A stretch of DNA of 64,000 nt from assembly GCF_000002075.1 (NCBI RefSeq), contig NW_004797325.1, positions 719,053 to 783,052 of the forward strand, written 5' to 3'. The position numbers were made by a program, and so were the translations under genes. Shown piece by piece: positions 35,501 to 46,799 of this stretch (its first letter is position 1; the number at the start of each line of letters is the position of its first letter). The notes under the pieces were generated by a model, which was not told where the DNA came from, did not search any database, and was given only the letters and a program-made list of their open reading frames with translations. The DNA is from Aplysia californica (Eukaryota; Mollusca; Gastropoda; Aplysiida; Aplysiidae).

Positions 35501-38500
35501 AAACTTAGCAAATGTGTCCTCTTGGGACCATCCAGCTGCCTTCATTATGTCATACACTGGCAGTCCACATCGTGAGGCTGCAGACGTGCTAGCAGCCCGA
35601 GTGCTGTGAGCAGTGTAAACAGAAATGTCAATGCCTGATGGCTCTAATATTGCTTTTATCCACCTTGCAATGGTGTCTCTACTGACTGGCTTAAATGGGC
35701 TCTGAAAACTCAACAGCAGCTGTGTTGTTTGATGCTGTACACGGTGCTCTCTAGTTCTTGAAAGGTATTCTTTCAGGACTTCTATGATACAAATGTTTTT
35801 ATTTTGAGGGAAATGAGCTAATTCGATCGGCTGTAAATGATTCCCTTTTCTGGAGTGTTTTAACAAGGTATCCATAATAAATATACATTTCTCGTCTGTC
35901 ATTTTCATATTGTGAGTGCTGAGTTTGTGAATTGTTTGACATCTCTGTCCTGTAAGTAAAGCTAATAGCATTACCAGTTTATAAGTAAGTTCCTTTTAAA
36001 AGGGAAAGAGAATCATTTGGAACCCATGTTTCCAGGACATTAAGGACTTGTTTGGGGTCCCAAGTAATATGTTTTGAGGATCTAGGCAAACTAGGCCTTT
36101 CTCTAAACACTCCATTCATAAATCGTTTGACAGTAGGAAGATTACCAAATGTGGTATGATCATGAGTATTCAAGCAGCAGGATAAAGCAGAGCGAGCTAT
36201 ACACAAAGAGGAATAGGATAAACCCTGGTCGTATTGCCTGGCTAAAAAATTTATGGCAACGTTCACAGGCGGTGAAACCGGATCCACATGGTTCTTACAA
36301 GCGAACCTTTGCCACTGAACAATATATTGTTCATACGTCTTTTTAGTTTCTGATCTCCAAGATGCCATAAGGAGCTTGGTTGCTGATTCAGAAAGGCCTC
36401 TGCTTTTGTAGGCATTCCGGACACTTTGCATACCAATAACCTCAGTCTCTTGTGTAAGGGATGTACTCTGTAAGGATCGCTCGGAAGATGTAGGAGATTC
36501 TGCCGAGCAGACAGGATGACAGGGTTCTTGATCAACATCCTCATCAGCACAGGGTAAAACGTCTGCGTGGGCCAGTATGGAGCTATGAGAATGCCCGTCG
36601 CTTTGTCTGCCATTATCTTGTTGAGAACCCTGGTAATCAGAGAAAATGGCGGAAAAGCTAGAAAACATTTCTTTCCCCAGTTTATGCTAAATGCATCTAT
36701 GGCAAAAGCATCAGGATCTGGTTTATATGACACGTATGGTTTCAGCTGGAAGTTTATCCTTGATGCAAATAGATCAATTTGTGGCACAGAGTGCAAGATT
36801 TTGAGTGAATCTCTTAATAATGCTTTGTTAAGCATCCATTCAGTGTCAACATTGACATTTCGACTCTCGGAGTCAGCAACTATATTTTGTTTTCCAGAAA
36901 TGTGGGCTGCACTTAACCAGATATGCTTATAAATGCCCCACATCCAAAGCTCTTGAGCAATACTGTTCAGTTTTTCTGACTTGCAAGAGCCCATCTTGTT
37001 TATACATGAAACAGCAGAAGTGTTGTCAAGAAACAGTCTGACATGAATATATTCTGCACCCTTAGTGAATGTTTTTAATGCAAAAAAGGCCCCAAGCAAT
37101 TCTAATTCATTTATATGGTAAAAATTCAATTCCTGAGCGGTCCACGCACCACCTGTTTTGACACCATTGCAGAATGCACCCCAACCTTTGAGACTGGCAT
37201 CACTTGTTATGATCAGTTGCGGGTCACCATGGGATATAGGGGACGTGGCATTATCAATATGGGAGTTCCACCAATTAATTTCTGTTTTCGATGCCTGACT
37301 GAGACGCATCTCTTGATCCCACTGACCTCTATGTATTTTCAGTGCCTTTTTCTTATCTTCTTCTAAGTTTCTATAGTAAAGAGGTACATGTTCCATGGCG
37401 GGAAAAGTGGAAATCAAAGTTCCAATCAGAGCTGCTATTTCTCTTATTTTGTTCTTTTTCTGCCCCATCACTTTTCCACACATATATTTGATCTTTTCTT
37501 GTCTTTCCTGTGTCAGTGACACACTCATTGACCCAGAATCAACAACGAATCCTAAGTATTTGATTCTTTGTGTAGGTTGTAACATTGACTTTTCTCTGTG
37601 TATCGTAAACCCCAGTGAATCCAATAGATGAACCGTATCTAAGACGTTCTTCAGGCATTCTTCTTTCGTTGTACCAATTAAAAAGGAATCGTCAAGGTAT
37701 CCTGTGCTGATATGTCCTAACCCATGAAGGTATGCATACAACGGTTTCATTATTTTTGTGAAGTTTCTGGGTGCTTGACTCAACCCATTAGGGTAGCATG
37801 TGAAGGTATATCTTTGGCCCTTCCATATGAATTTTAGGAATTTCCAGTGCGATTCTGCAATGGGAACATGGTAGTAGGCAGAGGCCATATCTACACTTGC
37901 CATCCAACAGAATGGAGTAATTAAAGCGAGGGCAGCCTTAAAAGTTTCCATTTTGAACTTTTCGTAGTGGACATTTTTGTTTAGATTTTTTAGATTTAGG
38001 ATCAATCTTATAGAATTGTCCTGTTTCTTTCTAGTGAATATTTCTGAGATAAATTCTCCCACTTCATAATTTGATTTAACAATCACTTTCTGAGACAACA
38101 GCTTTTCAATTTCCTGATCAATAGCATTTATGTCTCCTTTGTCTATGGCGTAGACCGAGTCTTTGCCTGATTTTGTAGGAACGATGTCCTCAAATACGAT
38201 GTAGGTGCCTTTTATCATCTTAAGGATTTCCAAATCAGATGTAATTTCTAACCACTCATTTGAACAATGTGCTAGCTGCCCTGCTTCAAATATTTCTGGT
38301 GTATGGCAGAGTGTGTCTAAGTCAAACTCTGTTAATAGAGCTTCTCTTACTTTTACTGAGGAGGCAGTTGTTTTCTTCTCCTGTACTGGGAGTTGTGGCC
38401 CCGCTTGTGTGCTGGCCCTTGACTCTTCCACTTCGGGAATTGGCTGTAGCCTCTGTGGTCTAAAAAAGGCCTCCCAGGTTTGTTAAAATTATTTGCGGAT

Positions 38501-41500
38501 CTGCGCTTGAAGCTGTATGGCGTGTAGTCAGCCTTCAGACTGGAAGTTAAGCGCTTGCTCTCTTTTGCCTCTTTCAAGGCCTTTTTCACATCATCGCCGT
38601 ACAAAAACTTTGAGGTCTCTGCGTTCTCTTCCACCGAGGGATCACAAATCGCTCTGATGTCCGATGGCAGTGCATATTTTTGCCTGTCCTTTCTTTGTAG
38701 GGTCAGACACTTATGCGCGTGTCCCAACAGAGCCAACGCATCGATAAGGCGTTTTGTCAGAGCAGGGTCCGACTTCGCTAGTTCATCAGCACATTGCGCA
38801 ACAGCAACTGCGCTCTTCCCAACAAGATTCTGAATGGCGGTCAGTTTTGTGTCAATTCGTTTGGCTGACCCTTTTAACACAGCCCATATTTCTGGGTTAG
38901 TGAGAGGAGTGCCAAGGCCAGGGCAATTATCCGGCCGGCTGTAAAGCTTGGCCTTTTCTCTCAGCTTTTCCCCTTTTCCTGTCTTAGAAAAAATTTTATG
39001 GATAAATTCCGCTAACTCTTCACTGACCGGACCGGATGTATCTTCGTCCTCTTCAAATTCTTGACCAGCTACATTAAATATCGAGTTTCGGATTTCCTCA
39101 CTTTCCCGTTGATTCGAGCTGCTGGCACTCGGGGTCTGCGTGGGAGTCGGAGACTGCCGCGACGGCTTCCTAAGGTCCCCGTGACGAGATAACAATCTCG
39201 CCTCCAGCGTAGCGGTGGTCGAGTCAGAGGAAGGGGAGCGGTCTCGTTCGCTCTTTCTAGGCACCTTGACTTGTTTTAACCCTTTTCCTTTTCGTTTGGG
39301 TGGGTTTGGTTGCGGGGAAGGAGAACGCGAGTTTTGGCGGGATGAATCCGATGATGGTGATGACGAGGATGAAGAAGAAGAAGAGGACGGCGACCATTTT
39401 TGTTTCATTCCTCTGTCATTAAAGGCCTCAAGACTCTTCAAAATCCTCTCCATCGTGACTTTGTTGTCGCGGAGAGCTTGTGCCACATCGGGATCCCGTG
39501 TGTCTCCATCGGAAGGAGCATGCACGGATAGTGTGTCGTTTTCCCCCGACACTCTGTCGCTACCACTCATGTCTGATTTGTGGGTCAAACGAATCTAAAA
39601 TATAAATAAAATTTTTCCCCCGAGGGTATTTTTAAGTGAAAAATGCCCAGAGGGCTGTCAATAGTTGTGTTGTATCCTTTTTATTCCCCGAGGGTATTTT
39701 TAAAAGTGAAATATGTCCCGGGGGGCTCTCTACAGATTTGTTTTATTCTTTTTATTCCCCGAGGGTATCTTTTAAAGTGAAATGTGCCCGGAGGGCTCTC
39801 AACAGCATCAATTTAATCTGTTAATCCCCGAGGGTCAATCAATATATATATTTATCTACCCCACAATCTGAGTACTGAGTGGAAGAATCTGCTGACGGGA
39901 TGACCTCTTCGAGATCCTCCGTTTTCAGCAAGCCCGGAGGGCTAGACCCAAGTTAAGCGGGCAATAGTCTTGCCACGATGGCTGTTTTTGCTGTTATTAC
40001 CCCGAGGGTTGGCGCGTTGCGCTTGCAATATGATGTATCCCGAGGGTTGTTGAGTGGGGAGCTCCGAGAGCGTTTATAATTTATTTATATGGCAAAAAAC
40101 GGCCTATAAGTAAACAATACTTCTAGTAAATTAAAGGATGTGGACAATATTACAATACTTGCCAAACCTGTTCTTCAATGTGGATAAATCCTGTACAAAT
40201 AGAAAATCACCACAATATCATTGAACACAATAGCGATAATAAGTGGTTAATTCACGTAGTTCAAGAGAAGTAAAAATCGCGTCCGACCAGTAACACGGTT
40301 GCGTAGCGAAGTGACCAGTGGCGGGAAGCGCGGCGGTTCTCATATTACCAGCCACTTCCATCAGCCATATATCTAAATATGTGTAAATCTAGATTATATC
40401 TAGAGATAGATTATCTAGATCTAGATTCACTTCAACAGCCACAATAGTCGTCATGTAAACAAACGGGACAGCAATTGTACAGGAGTGCCGCGGGCCGCGA
40501 TTTCTTTCGCACCAAACGCAAAGTGCAGCAAGCGGCTTGTTCAATTTTCTCACGAACTTTTCATGTCGCACACCGGCTGCTTCTTTCTCATTCCAGCTCC
40601 TTTTATTTTTGCATCAATTTCTCTCGAATTTCCGCCGTTTTCAATGACAACTTGGCGCACTAACGTCCCGATGCCCGATCGACACTGTGTTGCTAGGCCT
40701 AGAAGAACGAAAGCAGAAAGCTACGGGTGGACATGCGCAAGCTGCGTTTTCGTCTCGCTCCCGGTTCGGTGTTTTCCGCGTGTAAAAAAGTATCGCAATT
40801 TGCGATCGAGAGCGGTCCAGCGGAGGAAGGAGGAAAGTAGCGGGAAAAGCTAGATGTAGCGGAGTTTCCGCTATTTAGCGGGAAAGTGGCAGCCTAAAGT
40901 ACAGCTAGCCACTTCTAAAAAAAAATTCCCCTACGTCCCCCCCCCCTCCCCCGGTTCACACCTTGCACACATACAGACACACACGCACACTCACACACAT
41001 GGGCCACTCCATTCGCTATTATCAACAAATCTCGAGAACAGAAACCGTTCGGAGAAATAGAGCCGGCCTAAATCTAAAACCACAGTATATCATGCTAGGC
41101 CTAGTCTCAGTCTAAAGTAAGATTAACAGTACTGATTAGTATATGTAGGCTAATGGAAGTGGCTATTCTCACCCGGAGTGAGAATAGAAATACGATCGAC
41201 CTCTCACCCCGGGTGAGACTTGCCACCGTAGGCTATTCTCACCCGGTGTGAAACAAGACCTGTTTTTCCTAATTTCGGAATACTTTCTATCGATGTAGAT
41301 GATCAAATGGATAAAGGCAAAGGAAAGATTACATTATAGCACAAAAGTAAGCTAATTTTATCGACTACAAAGATGCTATGGCTATTTCACTTTTCGAATC
41401 GAGCCGAACTACGGGGGTCGCCATTTCGTTTTGCCCGGAAGTTCTCGCAAGATCTACTCCTCCCCTCTTCTCTCTCTTTCTGAATACTGTCTATCGGTGT

Positions 41501-43114
41501 GGACGATCAAATTGACCAAAACAAAGTTTAAAAAATGATGTTAAAACACAAAAGTAAATTAATTTGGTCGTCTACAAAGATGCTACAACTATTTAACTTT
41601 TTGAATGGAGCCGAACTACGCGGGCTGCCATTTTGTTTTGCCCGGAAGTTCTCGCGCTACTCCTCTCTCTCTCTCCACTGCCCACAGACAAAATTGTACG
41701 CTTTTAGTAAGCTAACAGTAGTAATGGAACGTTTGTTCACGGCACAGAATTCTACAATTTTTCTGTTATCAAAGTGTAGAATTCTGTGGTTTAGGGTGAA
41801 CGCAAAATTGGTTGGCCTAGATCTAGGCTATAACGGTGAACGCACACCGGGTGAGAATAGCCAAAAGACTCGCCTGCGCTATTCTCACCCGGGGTGAGAA
41901 TAGAGGTGGCCTAGGCTAATAATAATACGCAGTGGCTATTTTTACGGCGAGCCGTAAAGATAGCCTCCCAGTGAGTCCCAGGCTATTTTTACGGCGATCA
42001 TCGAAAAGCGACCCTACGTCCGCCTCTCATGTACGCGACATGCCTCAATGTATTAGATCTAGGCCTATAGGGGTTGTTCAAAATATAAACTTACACCTCA
42101 GAGGGGAAAGGGTGTCTTTGGTTTCTGTAAGAAAAGTGTAAGATTGGGTGGGGAGGTTAACCAAATACATGTATGACACTTCTGTGAGATGAACGTTTTG
42201 CTCATGACTGGGAAGAAAAGGTAAAAGAAAAAGTGGATAAATCCCAGTAACAAGACCCAGACCTGCATGATCACTGCAGATCCCCGTTGTTGTTGTTTTT
42301 GTTGGGGGGGGGGGGGGGGGGGGGGGGTTACAAATACTTTTGAAATTATGATGAAAATTCTGTAGGTGGATATCTAATTTCTTAATGTTTCTTTGTAACT
42401 TTGCAACTGTTTTGTTGATCTTTTAATGTCTTGATGTCTTTTATTTGTGAGGCACGTACCTATTGCATTGACAAGAGTCTCAATTATGTCTTCCACATAT
42501 GTGTTCTTTCTAGTTCATATGATTTGATTAAATTGTAATTGTATTAACTGAAATGATTTTTTTTTTTAACAAGCTGGTAAAAAAAAGCCACTTATAGTAC
42601 AGGTATCTTTAAAATAATAATGGAGGAGGAAGTTGAAGATCGGAAAAAGTACTAATATTAAATTGGTGAGGGTGGGGGTTGGAGGCAAATCTGAGAAAAG
42701 TGTAATTTGGGTTTTTTTTTAAGCCCCTGACCTAATAAAAACATGGTGGGGGGTTTCAGGGGGGCATTACCACAATTTAATGTTTTGCAGTTGTTAGGTT
42801 TGATAATGATATCTTAGCTTGCCGCGAATCAAACGTATATAGATCTAGGTCAGGCTCAATCAAATAAGGGGGGTGGGAACTACCGAAAAAGCGCCGGGGA
42901 TGCAAAGGTTTCTGCACGGACAAACCTGAAACCACCGCAATTTCTCCGCCAAATGTTCCAATTTCACTGACGTTGCCGACTTCGAAGACTCTACTTTCTT
43001 GTCATGTACAATTTGCTTGGATATTTTTAGAGCTTTCCTGCTGTAAGGATGAACAGGCCTGTCTCTGTTTTGTTTGTCTTGACCAGAACTACATCTCTTG
43101 CTAACTTTCGGCAT
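32563..43114 (-). CDS. TMA16: Translation machinery-associated protein 16 homologue (TMA16), complete
   Basis: TMA16 is a small nuclear factor that binds pre-60S ribosomal particles. Exon 1 (43114-42926) encodes 63 residues from MPKVSKRC through VHPYSRKALKISKQ to HLAEKLRWFQ and ends at a GTTTGT donor. Exon 2 (32955-32563) follows a ccctag acceptor in the same phase and encodes DNLDDRHLYTKQDM, YRNRFSDELDQI, RQGQTRQHAARESSIKMTIE, FEGSGIEVPDL and KLRKISANDVKRLE. The total is 193 residues (human about 203). The HP-SRKA, EKLRWFQ, NRFS-EL-QI and GxE(I/V)PD blocks match human TMA16 in order. The single coding intron is 9.97 kb and contains the nested A2/B2/DIRS insertion, B3, O2 and K2. The C-terminus is acidic (SNEELEEINEAS). 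Confidence 0.92.
32956..33673. other. TMA16 intron, left part
   Basis: No further coding exon was seen. Small TCTAGATC clusters lie near 33248 and 33384. Confidence 0.5.
35005..35366. repeat. DIRS terminal repeat and internal complementary region
   Basis: 35005-35090 and 35241-35325 are inverted copies (gaaataagcgaggcttacct and complement), separated by about 150 bp. 35346-35366 (ggaagtcctggtaatatgag) is complementary to the far end of the element near 40338-40358. Confidence 0.8.
35435..36668 (-). other. DIRS part: tyrosine recombinase region
   Basis: Carries the tyrosine-recombinase signature (TAHSTRAASTSAA, then MKAAGW and a Tyr-containing block near the end), which separates DIRS elements from integrase-bearing LTR elements. 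It lies at the 3' end of the element, overlapping the preceding frame, the usual DIRS order. Confidence 0.85.
36263..38431 (-). other. DIRS part: reverse transcriptase and RNase H frame
   Basis: About 720 codons. The central part shows reverse transcriptase features (a YLDD-type box, and the LNLKNLN and PNGLSQAPRNF blocks). It is followed by an RNase H domain (DASLKGWGAF, NELELLGAF) and the conserved downstream region (IDLFASR, FPPFSLI) usual for DIRS elements. It overlaps its neighbours, as is common in the family. Confidence 0.88.
38353..39588 (-). other. DIRS part: gag-like frame
   Basis: First large frame of the element (about 410 codons). It has a Ser/Pro/Lys-rich low-complexity N-terminal third, a helical middle, and a basic Arg/Tyr/Gln-rich end of the kind that binds RNA. 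The assignment rests on position and composition. Confidence 0.65.
39610..40050. repeat. 70-bp tandem repeats in the DIRS leader
   Basis: The phrase ccccgagggta recurs at 39617, 39686, 39756 and 39826, a 70-bp period paired with cccggagggctct. Degenerate single copies follow near 39931, 40000 and 40038. They lie upstream of the gag-like frame. Confidence 0.85.
41155..41911 (+). mobile_element. B3: full-length family B element
   Basis: It runs from ggaagtggctattctcaccc to ggtgagaatagaggtggcc. Both ends carry clusters of the near-palindrome CTATTCTCACCCGGGTGAGAATAG. Inside, two tandem units of about 215 bp share gagccgaactacg, cgccatttcgttttgcccgg and a CT run. A central hairpin (cagaattctac...gtagaattctg) lies near 41744-41783. 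No protein was recognised. Confidence 0.8.
42070..42727. mobile_element. O2: shorter copy of element O
   Basis: The left end ggggttgttcaaaatataaa, then cttacacctc, matches O1. The right end gaaaagtgtaatttgggttt, then aagcccc, is the inverted partner. It contains a run of about 24 G (42304-42328). Confidence 0.6.
42740..42898 (-). mobile_element. K2: partial fold-back element next to TMA16 exon 1
   Basis: On the minus strand it starts ggcgctttttcggtagttcc and aligns with the left half of K1 (17827-17990), ending at the cccccctgaaaccccccacc phrase. Its end lies 27 bp from the TMA16 exon 1 splice donor at 42925. Confidence 0.7.
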
Positions 43115-43930
43115 GCTGTCACTTTCGGTTTCCCGCAGAATGAACCGAGATAATACAAAGGAAGATATTATATTTATTATATCATGTACTACAGTAACAC
43201 TGAATTGACTGAATAATTGAACCTTTAGCACAGGCACATCACGATGTAAACAGTAAACAGACCCATGCCATACTTCCTGCGGCTGGCTTGATTGCTAGAT
43301 TGCCCTTGCCAGTTTTATTTACATCTAGATTCTAGATCTAGATCTAGACTTGCCCATGTGTTTCGTTTCATGTAATCTGCATCTTATCCTGTCAGAGACG
43401 GGTTTATATTTACCATACATAAAATGTCTTTGACTGCGTAGAGTTATTTAAAGCGGGATAAAAAAGGGAAAAAATTACAATAATTAGTCTCAGCACCAAG
43501 TTTCAAAAGCAAGCCAAAGGTGACCTTAAAATTATAAAATTGGCAAAGTAAAACCCTTTTTTGCCTATAGTTATTTCCCTTGAAAAGAGCAGCTCGTTGA
43601 AATGTTGAAAACACATTTTCGTAACTTTCTTTTACGCAAAAGAGTTCCACAATTGGCAATCGGCAATGTGTGTGTGTTGACCGCTTGTTGGCCTGCCTGT
43701 GTTACTGTGTCAAATACTGTGTTTATAATACTATAGTGGTCGTGTTACAGACTGGAAGGGTAGAAAACAAACTGCAAGCAGTTAAAAGGGACTTTTATTT
43801 ACTCTGGATACAGGCTCTGGTCGTCAGAAAGTTTCACAATGCAAGCAGCAAGAAAACTTGGAACTTGTACATTGTTTGCTGCCTCAAATTATTGCCGGAG
43901 GTAATCTAAACCTGCTGAAGGTCGTTAGGC
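43115..43930. other. TMA16 upstream region
   Basis: Presumed TMA16 promoter and 5'UTR to the right of the ATG. No clear core elements are visible. A TCTAGATC cluster is at 43323-43350. No exon of another gene was recognised. Confidence 0.4.
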
Positions 43931-44000
43931 CTATTATTTTGGAAGTGGCTCTCCTCACCAGGGGTGAGAACAGCCCGTGTCTCGCTCTTCTCACCCACCT
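43931..44000 (+). mobile_element. B terminal fragment
   Basis: It begins ttggaagtggctctcctcac and has the degenerate palindromes caccaggggtgagaac and gctcttctcaccca. Only the left-end cluster remains. A TCTAGATC run follows at 44033-44068. Confidence 0.6.
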
Positions 44001-44114
44001 CATGCCCTTGAGGGAACTCCTTGCGGTCTCGTTAGATCTAGATCTAGATCTAGCACTAGATCTAGATCACACAAGCAAAGACGGTGATCTATACTAATAC
44101 TTTACTTAACTTAT

Positions 44115-44230
44115 AGCCTGTTATACGAACGGAATAATAATAAGAAGTATTGAAAGTTAAGAAGAGGAAAAAGACTGAAAACAGTAAAGAAACAAAAAAA
44201 ATATTTTACCGTGAATCTATCCATGTAGCA
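44115..44230. repeat. T: direct repeat, copy 1
   Basis: ttatacgaacggaataataa through to gtgaatctatccatg. It matches 46800-46912 at about 90% by eye and is purine-rich. The two copies bracket the B4/M2 nest. Confidence 0.75.
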
Positions 44231-44293
44231 CCCCCTCTTGACTAGATACCTCTAGACTCTAGGGGTAAGACTTTGTTAACTTTGTAACATGAT

Positions 44294-46638
44294 GGCCACC
44301 TCTAAATATTCACCCCGGGTGAGAATAGCGCAGGCGAGTCTTTTGGCTATTCTGACCCGGTGGGCGTTCACCGCCTAGAATCCTAGATCTAGGCCAACCA
44401 GTGTTGCGTTCACCCTGAACCACAGAATTCTACACTGTGATAACAGAATTGTAGAATTTTGAGCCGTGAACAAATGTTCCATTACTAGAAATCTAGATCT
44501 ACTGAGTGTTAGTGTTAGCCTAAAAGTGTGCAATTTTGTCTGTGGGCAGTGGAGAAAGAGAGAGAGGGAGGAGTAGCGCGAGAACTTCCAGGCAAAACAA
44601 AATGGCGACCCGCGTAGTTCGGCTCGATTCGAAAAGTTGAATAGGCGTAGCTTCTTTGTAGACGATCAAATTAGCTTACTTTTGGGCTATAACGTAGCAA
44701 TGCCCACCGAGCGCGTTTTGTTCTGCCGATTTTTGGCCCCTGCCGTGGGGGTGTTTCGTGGGACGCACTAACGCAAAGGTTGTTGTCTTCAACTCGCTCT
44801 CACGCCGCTTCTTGTGAATGGATATGAATGAAACTTGGCAGCCAATCAGAAAAGAGGTCAATCTCGTAGTCAGTTTGACAACTTTGTACCCATCCAAGAA
44901 GTAGTCGAAAACGTTTGCGAAAGTGGTTGATGTGGTGCGCTTTAAAGATTTTTCGGAGCTGTGATTTGTCAAACTGACTGATACTTGTACACCATTTTTC
45001 TTTATTCCCTTAGAATTTCATGCTTCTGTGTTTAGCGGTTTTTGCGTAATCTTTAAAAATGTGGGAGTAACTAAGGAAAAAGCGGCATTGCCATTTGCGC
45101 GTGCTGGGTGAACGACCGGCAGCTGGGAAATTTCCACTGAGTGACGTCATCAGCCATTGGTCGCCTCGGGTGCTACAAACGAGGCTCCGCTTATGTGAAC
45201 CGGAAAGGGGGGGAAGGATACTTGAAAACTAAACGGGGGCCTTGATAACTTGCATTTTTGTTGCATTTTAGTCACACAATACAATAGATGTAGTAATTTT
45301 TATTTGCTTGATTGCATGAAAGAAGAATAGAAACGGAAAAGCAAACATCTTGAGATGTGGTATGGCATCGTGTTTGCGTTATAGAAAGCCTATCCCCCCT
45401 CTTGGCAAAGCACACACTTGGACTCGTCCTGTGTGCTCTGTTTGGAAAAGTGAGGCATTAAGATTGTGTTATTAAAGAGTATGGTACTTATTTAGTCCAG
45501 TCTGGGAAGATAGTCCCGTTTATACATTGTTATCGTTCCCGCGTGAGTGCGCCCACGTGCGTGTGTGTGTGTGCGTGAGAGAGAGAGAGAGAAGTGGGGG
45601 GGGGGGTGTAATATGTTACATTTATAGTATGAGTATGAGTTGTAGCCTACACATGCGAAATATTCCCGTGACTTGTAAACTATACTATCTAAACGCATCT
45701 TAATCTACCACACAATAGGACACTGTCCAACAATGGATACACAGTGACAATCTTAATTTCTATTACAAAGTATGCATGCTTTTACTAGTAGAGAACTGGA
45801 TTTATTAGACTAATAAATCCAGCTCTCTACTTACATTTTTGTGACAAATTGATCCTGAGCATCGCTTGGCAAGGAGGAACCTTTTATGTTGCCAAGTTTC
45901 ATTCAAATATCATGACTTTGGGAGAAGATATGACTGATAATCTTTGTAAATCTGTAAAGAACACCACTTTTTTACCTGTTAATGTCTTTACAACTTAAAA
46001 GTATGATAGATATTAAAAATCTGACAGCATGACTAGATTCTGCATTAAAAACTGTACTAGACTGCCAAGTTTCATTTTGATTTACATACTCCAAGAAATA
46101 GGCGAGCTATGACAAATATTGTCTCAAAACGCACCGAAAACCGCCACATTTTTACCTATAAACGTCTTCATAACTCAAAAAGTAGGATAGCTATGACGAA
46201 TCTGCAAGCAGGACTAGATTGTGCTCTAGAAAATGTACTAAGTTGCCAAGTTTCATTTAAATACTCCGAGAAATGAGCGAGTTATGAAGAATATTGTCTC
46301 AAAACTCACCAAAGAACGTCCCATATTTTGGTGTTTTTTTTCATTATATATAAAAGTGTATTGATGGATTTCAAAAATTCAAAAAGTTCCATGCTCTGTG
46401 GAGATAGAGCTACAAAATGCACCTATTTGCAAACACTTTCTGACAAAAAAAGGTTTTTCGTGGTCATTGCTATTATAACGCAATTCTTTTCTTTGCTTTT
46501 ATCAATTTGATCATCCACACCGATAGACAGTATTCCAAAATTAGGAAAAACAGGTCTTGTTTCACACCGGATGAGAATAGCCAACGGTGGCAAGTCTCAC
46601 CCGGGGTGAGAGGTCGATCGTATTTTTATTCTCACCCC
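44294..46638 (-). mobile_element. B4: family B element split by M2
   Basis: 44294-44694 (ggccacctct through gctataacg) and 46473-46638 together align with B2/B3. The interior is interrupted by M2 and the far terminus is cut off at a CT-rich microsatellite. Confidence 0.8.
44695..46472 (+). mobile_element. M2: hAT-like non-autonomous element with 8-bp target duplication
   Basis: The ends are TAGCAATGCCCACCGAG and, inverted, TAGCAATGACCACGAAA. CTATAACG and TTATAACG flank it (7 of 8), and the uninterrupted B2 has ctataacg at this site. The 8-bp duplication suits hAT. The 3' third has about three tandem units, roughly 175-185 bp apart, each with gccaagtttcatt (45890, 46073, 46246). No transposase is visible. 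Partial relatives are at 15979 and 47389. Confidence 0.78.
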
Positions 46639-46649
46639 TTGATTCTGAA

Positions 46650-46790
46650 CTTCTTCTCCTTCTTTTTCTTCTTGTTCTCCCCCTCCTCCTCCTCTTCCTC
46701 CTCCTCCTCCCCCTCCTCCTCCTCCTTCTTTTCTTCTTCTTCTTCCTCTTCCTCTTCTTCTTCTTCTTCTTCTCCTTCTTCTTCTTCTAG
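46650..46790. repeat. Pyrimidine-rich (CTT/CCT)n tract
   Basis: About 140 bp of almost pure C/T on the plus strand. It gives poly-Ser/Leu or poly-Arg/Gly frames that are not genes. Confidence 0.95.
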
Positions 46791-46799
46791 TAAAAGTAC

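Larger units (their letters stand above)
35005..40349 (-). mobile_element. DIRS-family tyrosine-recombinase retroelement, near-whole fossil
   Basis: A retroelement of about 5.3 kb in antisense orientation to the window, inserted in B2. In order it has a gag-like frame, a reverse transcriptase plus RNase H frame and a tyrosine-recombinase region. The ends are inverted, not direct, repeats (gaaccgccgcgcttcccgcc near 35091 and its complement near 40317). An internal complementary region at about 35241-35366 mirrors both outer ends, as the DIRS group is known to have. No target duplication is seen, as expected for recombinase-mediated insertion. It looks almost whole, with about one apparent break, so it is probably young and is younger than B2 and A2. 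Confidence 0.88.
34259..40359 (-). mobile_element. B2: family B element inside A2, split by the DIRS element
   Basis: 34259-35004 is a near-full inverted copy of B3 (41155-41911). Its last bases stop at gagaat, and the missing terminus (agccacttcc) reappears at 40350-40359 on the far side of the retroelement. Both palindrome clusters and the two internal repeat units are present. Confidence 0.8.
33674..40893 (+). mobile_element. A2: family A element split by nested insertions
   Basis: The left part (33674-34250) aligns with A1 9732-10220 and the right part (about 40372-40893) with A1 10222-10800. A1 runs uninterrupted across the break, so the 6.1 kb between them was inserted later. The right terminus is slightly decayed (agtggcagcct). 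Confidence 0.8.

Noticed and set aside
39610-40050. CRISPR-like spaced repeats
   Set aside because: The 70-bp period is a plain tandem repeat in the DIRS leader of a eukaryotic genome, and its units diverge along their whole length.
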